From assembly GCA_022826805.1 (NCBI GenBank), contig JAJDUH010000073.1:1-64000 (forward strand): DNA of 64,000 nt. The letters are read 5' to 3'. The position numbers and the translations under genes were made by a program. This document shows positions 26,616 to 34,264 of this stretch, piece after piece (positions within the stretch are counted from its first letter, which is position 1; the number at the start of each line of letters is the position of its first letter). The notes beneath the pieces are model-generated. The model did no database searches. It was given only the letters and a program-made list of their open reading frames with translations, and was not told where the DNA came from. This stretch comes from Candidatus Poribacteria bacterium. GTDB taxonomy: Bacteria; Poribacteria; WGA-4E; WGA-3G.

Positions 26616-27620
26616 CTAACGTTCCGGACGTGCCGGGACGCCTGATTCTGCGGACTCGTAGATGAGATCCATCAATTCGGATTGGATAATCCCGTTCATC
26701 GGACTGGTACGCGGTTCTGATCTGCCCAAGATAGTATCAATGAAGTTGTCATCGGGGCTCCCAGCGGACATATCATCTGAAATCGGAGGCGGATCCAACG
26801 CTTCTCCACCTTTCCAGACGCGAATCCAACCGCCACCCCAGCCGTCAACCTCAATCCTACCGTTCTCAAAGACCAGTGCCATGTGTGTGCCACCTGGACT
26901 TGGGCAATTACCACTCACTGCCATCGCAGCGAGCACGCCATTTTCAAACTTGACGTTAATTGAGGAATTAATGTCAACATCCCGGTCCTGGTTATCTGTA
27001 TAGGCGTAGACTTCAGCGACTTTCGACTCGACTGCCCAGCAGAGGCTATTCAAAAGGTGCGCCCCACTATCATAAGCTTGTCCGCCACCAGAGAGTTTCG
27101 GATTCTGCCGCCACGTTCCCGTTGTGCCGCCTTTCCAGCCTTGTGTGATGTAGCCGATGACCAGTTCCAGCTTGCCGAATTCGCCGCTACGTATAATTTC
27201 TCGCGTATAATAGAAGTTCGGCGTACAAGGGGTATTGTAACCGATGGTGAGGGTTAGCCCGGTCTCTTGTACCTTCTCAGCGAGGGTATACGCATCTTTG
27301 GAAGACGTAACCATCGGCTTTTCCATCAAAACGTGGCATCCGGCTTCAAGTGCCTGCATGCCTTGTTCAAAATGGAGCGTATGCGGTGTAGAGATAACCA
27401 CTGCGTCCGGTGATGTCTCTTCGAACAATTTGCTGATGTCGTCGTAAGCACCGGGACGTGGGCTGAGGTCGGACAGGTTCCGATCGATATAGCCGTTAGC
27501 GATGTCTGTATTCACATCACAGGTGCCGACGATTTGCACGTCGGGGTTTGCATTCATGCGTCTGGCGTGACCGGAGGAATTCCCACCACACCCAATCATG
27601 GCAAGTCGAATCTTCGCCAT
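26616..27620 (-). CDS. Gfo/Idh/MocA-family NAD(P)-dependent oxidoreductase
   Basis: 334 aa. The N-terminal Rossmann motif is IRLAMIGCGGNSSGHARRM (residues 4-22), followed by IVGTCDVN. The family signature EKPMVTSSKDAYTLAE is near 100, with the catalytic-type Lys. The C-terminal domain holds GGGQAYDSGAHLLNSLCWAVE, where Asp and His match the usual DxxxH catalytic region. Enzymes of this family oxidise or reduce sugars, inositols or related compounds. It stands alone, terminated by a hairpin; substrate unknown. Confidence 0.9.
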   Translation of the reverse strand: MAKIRLAMIGCGGNSSGHARRMNANPDVQIVGTCDVNTDIANGYIDRNLSDLSPRPGAYDDISKLFEETSPDAVVISTPHTLHFEQGMQALEAGCHVLMEKPMVTSSKDAYTLAEKVQETGLTLTIGYNTPCTPNFYYTREIIRSGEFGKLELVIGYITQGWKGGTTGTWRQNPKLSGGGQAYDSGAHLLNSLCWAVESKVAEVYAYTDNQDRDVDINSSINVKFENGVLAAMAVSGNCPSPGGTHMALVFENGRIEVDGWGGGWIRVWKGGEALDPPPISDDMSAGSPDDNFIDTILGRSEPRTSPMNGIIQSELMDLIYESAESGVPARPER

Positions 27621-27646
27621 ATTATTCTCCTTTTTTTATTTTTTCT

Positions 27647-27837
27647 TATCCAAGTTGCTACTTAAAAGATTTTAGTAATGGAACCTGCGTTTTTGTACCG
27701 TAAACTGTTAGTTTGCGGACGCGGATGCACAGACTAACAAATCAGAATCAAATCAACGGTATGAAGCCTATAAAGGCTTCACCGGGTATGAAGTCCGTAT
27801 GGACTTCACCGTATGCTACAAACTGGCAATTCGGGTT
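27647..27837. repeat. MITE-like element, family A, copy 1 (degenerate)
   Basis: About 190 bp, opening TATCCAAGTTGCTACTT and closing near CTGGCAATTCGGGTT. It shares most of its interior with 45596-45789, including the stretch around TTTTTGTACCGTAAACTGTTAG and two small hairpins (GAAGCCTATAAAGGCTTC, GAAGTCCGTATGGACTTC). Its ends are worn, so it is older than copy 2. Confidence 0.7.
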
Positions 27838-27859
27838 TCCCTTGCGGACAATTAAAAAC

Positions 27860-28678
27860 CTAAACGATTGGGCTTTCATACTTAAACTTCGATAAATCGT
27901 CAACACTGATCGCACCGTCGCCGAATACTCGCGTAAAGTTATGCCCGCGGTCCGACCTTGTCTCACCGTGCATATAGCAGACACTGAATGCCCGTCGCGG
28001 AATATCTGAATCGTTCGTACCGGAACTGTGCAACATCCAATTGTGGAGCAGGACGACTTCTCCCGCCTTTAGTTCCAGCGGTTCAGGTGTAGCCTTCGCC
28101 ACGATGTCGTCGATGTGTTCCTGTGTGAGAAAGCCGGATCCATTTTCAGGATTAATAAGTCTATTGTGCGACTGTGGGATAATATGCACGCAGCCGTTCG
28201 CAAGGGTTGCTGGATCCAGGGCGGTATAGATGGTAATTTGCGGGTCGCGATCGAGGTCTCTCCATCTGTCTTGATGCCACGTGAGTCGAGTGCCTTCATG
28301 TGCCGGTTTGTTCATAAACATTGCACGGAAACAGGCAACAGGGGTGTCATCTCCGTAAATCTTTGCGCAAACCTCTTGGAAAATCGGTTTCTGGAGGTAT
28401 TCCAAAAAAATCGGATCGAGTTCAAGATTCTGAATTTTCCGATACAGCAATGTCGGTCCCTTGTGCCCTTTAGACTGAGGTCCCGGTGAGTCCTTACCGG
28501 GTTCTCGATCGAGTTGCATCATGATCTGGTCATAATCCAAGGGTGCTTTACCGAGCATGATGTCGTCCATCTGCTGCTGCAGCGTAGCGAGTTCGGCATC
28601 TGTTGCAACTTGTCCGATACGCACATAGCCGTTTTCCCAATAATGTTCCCACTGTTCATCAGATATATGGTGTTCCAT
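27860..28678 (-). CDS. Phytanoyl-CoA dioxygenase (PhyH) family protein
   Basis: 272 aa. GGGAGG five to six bases before ATG 28678 (MEHHISDEQW) fixes the start. PhyH enzymes are Fe(II)/2-oxoglutarate oxygenases. The facial triad is visible: TWHQDRWRDL (H and D) and LLHNWMLHSSGTN (distal H), with RRAFSVCY supplying the 2-oxoglutarate arginine. The central TIYTALDPATLANGCVHIIPQSH is the standard strand-loop. All iron ligands are present, so it should be active. Substrate unknown; these enzymes are often expanded in Poribacteria. Confidence 0.92.
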   Translation of the reverse strand: MEHHISDEQWEHYWENGYVRIGQVATDAELATLQQQMDDIMLGKAPLDYDQIMMQLDREPGKDSPGPQSKGHKGPTLLYRKIQNLELDPIFLEYLQKPIFQEVCAKIYGDDTPVACFRAMFMNKPAHEGTRLTWHQDRWRDLDRDPQITIYTALDPATLANGCVHIIPQSHNRLINPENGSGFLTQEHIDDIVAKATPEPLELKAGEVVLLHNWMLHSSGTNDSDIPRRAFSVCYMHGETRSDRGHNFTRVFGDGAISVDDLSKFKYESPIV

Positions 28679-28838
28679 GTTGAGCCTCCCAATTGAACCT
28701 GTCGCGGTTCTAACTTTTGTATAGCGAGTTTTAACTTGCAAGCTGCACCAAAAGTCTATATGCTAAAGTATAACACATATCTCAAGAAAACAAAAGAAAT
28801 TCAAAATTCTGAAAATTATGGATAGGAAAAAGACGTAA

Positions 28839-30680
28839 ATGGCTTCAGAAAATACTCACACCTCCAGTATAGAATCAGCATCGCGTCCGTCTGCTATGAA
28901 GACGTTGCGGCGGTTTGTCTTCGTCGCATGGCGGGTGAGTCCATTCGGCGCGATTATGCAGGCGCTCATAACACTCATCTACGGGTGTGTTCCTGTTGGC
29001 ATACTCTGGGCAAGTCGGGGACTCGTGAACCTCATTGCGGCAATTCTCGCTGACGAAACAGAGCCGAGTTTGCAGACGGCAGCACCGTGGGTAATCGCAT
29101 TAGCCCTTCTGGCGATTCTCAGAAATGTTACGGGGACGTATGATAGTTACCTGCGATGGAAGATGCAGAACCGCATTAGGCTCTACCAGCAGCGCGCATT
29201 GATTGAAGCCGCAACACATATTAATTTTGCGCTTTTTGATCAGCCGCATACCTACGATTTGATACAACGGGCGCGGCAGGCACTCGACCATCGGCTCACC
29301 AATGTGCTGCGATTCCTCACAGAGATCGGACAACTCTGTGTAACGCTCGTGGGGTATGGTGTGCTGCTGTGGATTGCTGATCCTCTCCTCGTGCTTGTCG
29401 TGGTGCTACCCGCTATCCCTTCCGCTTGGCTCAAAGTGAGGTCCGCCGAGAGTGGATATATACACGATTACGATGCGACGCCTATCCGTCGTATGATGGC
29501 TTACATGCTGAGTTTATTGCTCGGTTCATCTTCTGGGCAGGAAGTGCGGCTCTATGGACTGTCCGATCGCCTTTTCGGACGCTGGCGGACGAATCACCAA
29601 AAATGGCGTAAAGAATCACTCGCTAAGGCTTGGGTAGAAGCGAGAGCCTCCATCGGTACCACTATCGCTGAAGTGCTTGCCTATTCAATTGCGATTTTCA
29701 TACTTGCGGCTCGGATTGTGGATGGGCAGCTAACACTTGGAGATTATGTCGTCCTCATCGGCGCAGCAGCGACCTTTCAAAGTAATCTTGAGAGTTTGCT
29801 CGGTGCCGTCCAAAATGTGCTGGTAGATTTACCCTTGCTACAAGATTTGCATGCGTTCCTTGAACGAGCGAAAACCGATCAGAGCGAATCAGGCACCGAA
29901 ACATTTCCACAACCGCTACAGGATGGGTTGGATGTCCGCAATCTTCGGTTCCGATACCCAGAAGGGACCGAAGATGTGTTACGAGACATAAATTTTCATG
30001 CGCGTCCGGGCGAGATCGTCAGCATCGTGGGTGTTAACGGCGCAGGGAAGTCAACACTTATTAAATTACTCCTCGGCTTGTACCAACCCGATGAAGGGAC
30101 AGTTTGCTACGATGGCACACAGGTTGCTGCAATCGCCCCCGAACAGATTGCCCAAAACTGTGCCTCTGTTTTTCAAGATTTCGCACGGTTTCGTAGGCCC
30201 GTCCGGGAAGAATTGAATCCAGGGCCTCCCAACTTTCACATTGACGACGAAACCCTTCGGCGCGTCATTGATGCAGTGGGACTTACCGATCGTTTTCAAA
30301 CCTTTCCTCGTGGGTTAGATACATTTCTGGATCCATCGCTCGGTGAGGAAAGGACGGGTGTTGAACTATCTGGTGGGGAATGGCAAAAAATCGCGCTTGC
30401 ACGGGCTTTGGTCCGTAATCCGCAAGTGCTTGTGCTTGACGAACCGACTGCTGCGCTTGATCCACAAGCCGAAGTCGAACTCTATCAACAGTTCGTTGAA
30501 CTCGCAGCAGGACGCATGACGTTCCTGATTTCGCACCGTATTGGATCGGCACGTCTCGCAGACCGTATCTTGGTATTAGACGCGGGGCGTATTGTTGAAG
30601 ATGGTACGCATGAGGCACTCCTTGATAGAGATGGGCTTTATGCGCAATTTTTCAGAGCACAGGCACATTGGTATCAGTAG
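28839..30680 (+). CDS. ABC exporter half-transporter 1
   Basis: 613 aa: an N-terminal six-helix membrane domain (about 25-330) fused to an ATPase domain. Walker A GVNGAGKSTL is near residue 398, signature ELSGGEWQKIALARAL near 508, Walker B VLVLDEPTAALD near 530 and the H-loop ISHRIGSARL near 565. The next gene, 15 bases downstream, is the same length and has the same plan, so the two probably form a heterodimeric type IV exporter for a lipid, peptide or drug. Both end in nearly identical DGLYAQFFRAQA(H/Q)WY. AGGA lies upstream of ATG 28839. Confidence 0.9.
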   Translation: MASENTHTSSIESASRPSAMKTLRRFVFVAWRVSPFGAIMQALITLIYGCVPVGILWASRGLVNLIAAILADETEPSLQTAAPWVIALALLAILRNVTGTYDSYLRWKMQNRIRLYQQRALIEAATHINFALFDQPHTYDLIQRARQALDHRLTNVLRFLTEIGQLCVTLVGYGVLLWIADPLLVLVVVLPAIPSAWLKVRSAESGYIHDYDATPIRRMMAYMLSLLLGSSSGQEVRLYGLSDRLFGRWRTNHQKWRKESLAKAWVEARASIGTTIAEVLAYSIAIFILAARIVDGQLTLGDYVVLIGAAATFQSNLESLLGAVQNVLVDLPLLQDLHAFLERAKTDQSESGTETFPQPLQDGLDVRNLRFRYPEGTEDVLRDINFHARPGEIVSIVGVNGAGKSTLIKLLLGLYQPDEGTVCYDGTQVAAIAPEQIAQNCASVFQDFARFRRPVREELNPGPPNFHIDDETLRRVIDAVGLTDRFQTFPRGLDTFLDPSLGEERTGVELSGGEWQKIALARALVRNPQVLVLDEPTAALDPQAEVELYQQFVELAAGRMTFLISHRIGSARLADRILVLDAGRIVEDGTHEALLDRDGLYAQFFRAQAHWYQ

Positions 30681-30695
30681 AAAGAGGGACCGCCA

Positions 30696-32537
30696 ATGCG
30701 AAACGATAAAGGAAAATTGAAAACTTGGGGATCGGCGGCTAAGGAAAGTTTCCTCGCCTATATCCGAACGCTGATTATTATTTGGCAGAGCGGTCCTTTT
30801 GCTGTTTTGGGCATGATGCTTCTTACCTTATCGCTCGGTGTTGTCCCGGCTTGCCAGTTCTTCGTGACAGAGCATCTCGTTAATGCCATCACGGCTGCGA
30901 TAGGCGACGCCAACTGGTGGCGGAGTGTCCTGCCTTGGCTCATTGGGTTGGTGGGTTTACGGATCCTGAGCACCGCCGTTGACTTACTTCGAGAACCGCT
31001 GTATATCCACTTAGGCGAAAACATTGAAATCTGGATTAACGAGGGGGTTGCTCGGAAGGTCAATACAACTGAACTTGTTGAATTACAGACGGGAGAATTT
31101 CAAAACGCCCTTGGTCGGGCACGTGAGGTATCCGGGCTTGCGCTTCAGGACATTCTCTGGTATTTCGTTGATAGTGTCCAACAATTCATTAGTATTGCGA
31201 CACTTGGGATTGTGCTCTGGCGGTATCATCCCTTGTTAGCGCTGCTCCCTGCTTTAACGGGTCTCGCTTCTTGGTGGAGCGATACGCGTTTCTCGGCAGA
31301 TCTTTACGATTTTGATGTCGCGCAGACGCCGCAACGACGAGAGCAAGATGCGTTAGAAGGAACGTTGACCGACCGTGGCGCAGGTAAAGAGGTGCGGTTA
31401 TACCAAGCGCGGGACTTATGGATAGACCGTTGGCATCAGTTAGGGCAAGCGTTGATAGACGGACAAATGGGAATCCGACGGCGTAAATTCTCAGTCTGTC
31501 TCGCCCTCGACATCACCCGCGGATTGTTATACGCTTGTTCACTGATCCTTTTATTGTTTGAGGTCTTTCGTGCTGATTTGACTGTCGGTACTTATATTGC
31601 TGTTGCCGCTGCGCTGGTTCAATTGGATGGTATCTGGAACGAAATCGCGGGGCACTTCCAAGGAATGGTAGACGTGATGCGTCCGCTGTTCGGGGATCTG
31701 TATCAGTTTTTAGATAGGAAGTCCACTACAACGGCTCAGGACGCTCCTGATCCAATGGATAAAAATAAAAATGAATTGAATGGAAACAGAACGGTTCAAG
31801 ACCTTGAAATAGAAAACGTTTCATTTTCGTATCCAAATTCCCAAGAACCCGTGCTAAACCACATAAACTTAACATTAAAAAAAGGGGAACGCGTCGCACT
31901 TGTTGGACCTAATGGTGCTGGGAAAACCACACTGGCGCGCATACTGTTGGGACTTTACCGTCCGCAGACAGGTATAATCCGTATAGGAGATGTCCCACTC
32001 ACTGACGAAAACCGTCAAGCGTGGTTGACGCATTGCAGCGCGGTTTTCCAAGACTTTACACAATATCACCTCACCGCGCGCGAGAATATTATATTTGGCG
32101 ACTTGGAACATCCCGATCGCATGGAAACGGCGTCTATCGCAGGAGGTGCCGCTTCGGTTGTTGACGGGCTCTCGGAGGGTTATGAGACAATCCTCGGTCC
32201 CACCTTTGGTGGACGCGATCTCTCCGGTGGTGAATGGCAACGTCTCGCAACTGCCCGAAGCCTCATGCGGGAAATGCCGTGGTTGGTTGTTCTCGATGAA
32301 CCGACTGCTGCCTTGGACCCCTTAGCTGAACAAGCCGTCTATGAACGATTTATTGAACGGAGTGCAGGACGTACATCGGTGTTAATCTCACACCGACTCT
32401 CTTCTGTCCGCACCTGTGACAGGATTCTCGTCCTTGATAACGGTAAGGTTGTTGAAGATGGAGACCATGAAACGTTATTAGCAAAAGACGGACTTTATGC
32501 GCAGTTCTTCAGAGCACAGGCACAATGGTATGTTTGA
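30696..32537 (+). CDS. ABC exporter half-transporter 2
   Basis: 613 aa, paralogue and likely partner of the preceding gene. The membrane domain is at about 35-335. Walker A is GPNGAGKTTL near residue 402, signature DLSGGEWQRLATARSL near 508, Walker B LVVLDEPTAALD near 530 and H-loop ISHRLSSVR. Both ATP sites of the pair therefore look consensus, unlike many heterodimers where one site is degenerate. AGAGGG precedes the ATG, and the 15-base gap implies one transcript. Cargo unknown. Confidence 0.9.
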   Translation: MRNDKGKLKTWGSAAKESFLAYIRTLIIIWQSGPFAVLGMMLLTLSLGVVPACQFFVTEHLVNAITAAIGDANWWRSVLPWLIGLVGLRILSTAVDLLREPLYIHLGENIEIWINEGVARKVNTTELVELQTGEFQNALGRAREVSGLALQDILWYFVDSVQQFISIATLGIVLWRYHPLLALLPALTGLASWWSDTRFSADLYDFDVAQTPQRREQDALEGTLTDRGAGKEVRLYQARDLWIDRWHQLGQALIDGQMGIRRRKFSVCLALDITRGLLYACSLILLLFEVFRADLTVGTYIAVAAALVQLDGIWNEIAGHFQGMVDVMRPLFGDLYQFLDRKSTTTAQDAPDPMDKNKNELNGNRTVQDLEIENVSFSYPNSQEPVLNHINLTLKKGERVALVGPNGAGKTTLARILLGLYRPQTGIIRIGDVPLTDENRQAWLTHCSAVFQDFTQYHLTARENIIFGDLEHPDRMETASIAGGAASVVDGLSEGYETILGPTFGGRDLSGGEWQRLATARSLMREMPWLVVLDEPTAALDPLAEQAVYERFIERSAGRTSVLISHRLSSVRTCDRILVLDNGKVVEDGDHETLLAKDGLYAQFFRAQAQWYV

Positions 32538-32585
32538 TAATAGGCGAGGTTAGAAACCTCGCCAGCGATACTGGGGAAAAATAAT

Positions 32586-32670
32586 TCGGTAATTGACGGG
32601 CAATGAAGTGCCCTACTACGAACGGACTGCTTGTAGTAGTGCGATTTATCGCACGTTCGGAAATTACCGA
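32586..32670. repeat. Structured palindromic element between ABC and MacB-like genes
   Basis: 85 bp bounded by TCGGTAATT and AATTACCGA, with nested hairpins GGGCA-N6-TGCCC, CTACTAC...GTAGTAG and GTGCGA-TTTA-TCGCAC. It is followed by ACCGATTTAAATACTTAAAC, partly repeated near 38547. It may be a small MITE or a processed RNA structure. Confidence 0.5.
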
Positions 32671-32755
32671 TTTAAATACTTAAACTTCATACGGTTTGTC
32701 CTGCAATACATTTGTCTTTAATAAGAGGTAACGCGCCTGCAAGGGGAACGGAATA

Positions 32756-34009
32756 TTGAAATTCTACGAGGGATTTTCAACAGGAATCTCTGTCATCCTA
32801 CAAGACAAAATGCGCTCGGCACTCACAATACTGGGTATCATCATTGGTATTGCTGCCGTTCTTGCCATGCTCGCTATCGGTGATGGCGCGAAGCGTATCG
32901 TCATGCAAGAATTTGAAAAATACGGTAGACACTTTATCGTGCGGCGGAATCCTTGGATCTGGCGCGGCGACCGCGTGTTTCCAAACCGTAGTGGAGAACA
33001 CTTAAAGTATGGAGATGTCTTGGCGATTGAGGCAGAATGTCCTTCTGTTGAATCGGTGATGCCGAGCGTTTCAAATGAAATTCTCGCACAGGCTGAAGAG
33101 GGCGCGACAAAGTGGACGGAATATGACGGGGTCAATTCTTACTTCCCTGTTGGGATGAAGTGGCAGATTCAGCAGGGACGCTTCTTCTCCGAAGAAGAGT
33201 TCAACAACCGCAAAAAAGTCTGTGTACTCGGTATAGAAGTCGCAACAGAACTCTATGGAAGTCTGAATCCCATTGGTCAAGAAATCAAGCTCTCACTTCA
33301 AGGCGGGAGACCTGACCGTTTCCGCATCTTGGGCGTAATGGCTAAACGTGGCACAAGCCTCCAATACGGATTTAGTTGGGACGACATCGTGTTCATGCCT
33401 TTGACGACCGCACAAGACAGATTTAAAGGGACACACCATGTTAATTATCTCAGTGTCAGAGCGGTAAACGTAGATGCTATTGAGAAAGCTGTGGAGGAGG
33501 TGAAAGCCGTTTTAAGAAAACGTCATCGGAACCGAGACGATTTTTTTGATATTGCTTATGCGACGGCAGCAGTAAAAGAACTCGATAAAATTAGTCGCAT
33601 TATCAAAATTATGTTGAGCAGTATTGCAGGATTCTCACTGTTCGTCGGAAGTGTCGGGATTATGAACATGATGCTGGTGTCAGTGAACCAACGCACCCGT
33701 GAAATTGGCATCCGTCGAGCGATTGGGGCAAAACGGCGAGACATTCTCTTGCAGTTCCTCATTGAAGCGGTTGTGATGTGCAGTGTCGGCGGTTTATTGG
33801 GTATCGGACTCGGTATAGGTATCGGCTATGGATGTTCCCATATTGCTGTTAAAATCGTTAAGGTAATTCCGCAGTGGCCCGTTGTAATCTCACTCCAATG
33901 GATGGCAGTCTCTGTTAGTATTTCAGCCGGTATTGGTATTCTCTTTGGACTCTATCCAGCCGTAAGTGCCTCACAAATCTCACCTATTGAAGCGCTGAGA
34001 GCTAAATAG
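32756..34009 (+). CDS. MacB/FtsX-type ABC permease (without its own ATPase)
   Basis: 417 aa from TTG 32756, preceded by AAGGGGAA. The N-terminal membrane helix (MRSALTILGIIIGIAAVLAMLAIG, about 20-42) leads into a periplasmic MacB-core domain (45-260). Three more helices follow (near 285, 335 and 380), with the conserved RTREIGIRRAIGAKRRDI between the first two. The end QISPIEALRAK is the standard FtsX/MacB C-terminus. Such permeases work as mechanotransmitters with a separate MacB-type ATPase, which is not next to it here. Part of the envelope-gene run ahead of the sigma-propeller gene. Confidence 0.88.
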   Translation: MKFYEGFSTGISVILQDKMRSALTILGIIIGIAAVLAMLAIGDGAKRIVMQEFEKYGRHFIVRRNPWIWRGDRVFPNRSGEHLKYGDVLAIEAECPSVESVMPSVSNEILAQAEEGATKWTEYDGVNSYFPVGMKWQIQQGRFFSEEEFNNRKKVCVLGIEVATELYGSLNPIGQEIKLSLQGGRPDRFRILGVMAKRGTSLQYGFSWDDIVFMPLTTAQDRFKGTHHVNYLSVRAVNVDAIEKAVEEVKAVLRKRHRNRDDFFDIAYATAAVKELDKISRIIKIMLSSIAGFSLFVGSVGIMNMMLVSVNQRTREIGIRRAIGAKRRDILLQFLIEAVVMCSVGGLLGIGLGIGIGYGCSHIAVKIVKVIPQWPVVISLQWMAVSVSISAGIGILFGLYPAVSASQISPIEALRAK

Positions 34010-34103
34010 TCTAAACGCCATCTTACGCGTCAGCAGATTTTTCCCGTCTTACCCTTTTTCTATCCACATCGGTATCTACTATCCTGATGATTTAATAAAA
34101 TAA

Positions 34104-34131
34104 TGCAACCTTTTGACACCTAAGTTACGTC
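34104..34131 (+). promoter_or_regulatory. ECF-type promoter element, copy 2 (sigma-propeller 1)
   Basis: Begins TGCAACCTTTTGACACCTAA and ends in CGTC exactly 18 bases after the AAC. This is the classical spacing of ECF sigma-factor promoters (AAC in the -35, CGTC in the -10). It lies 68 bases before the GGAGG-linked ATG at 34200. Nearly identical copies sit upstream of the second sigma-propeller and of the TonB/Omp85 operon. Confidence 0.7.
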
Positions 34132-34264
34132 ACCTCAATCAATGGATGTTAATTTTATTGGAAAATGAAATGCCTCTATAATTCTGGAGGAAGCTTGCGA
34201 TGGAACTAACGATGCTCAACTGATCCAGCGGATACTACAAGGTGACCAGGAAGCTTTCAGCCCT

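Noticed and set aside
27713..27895. 60-aa open frame near 27.8 kb
   Set aside because: Lies inside MITE family A and the 3' end of a PhyH gene on the other strand.
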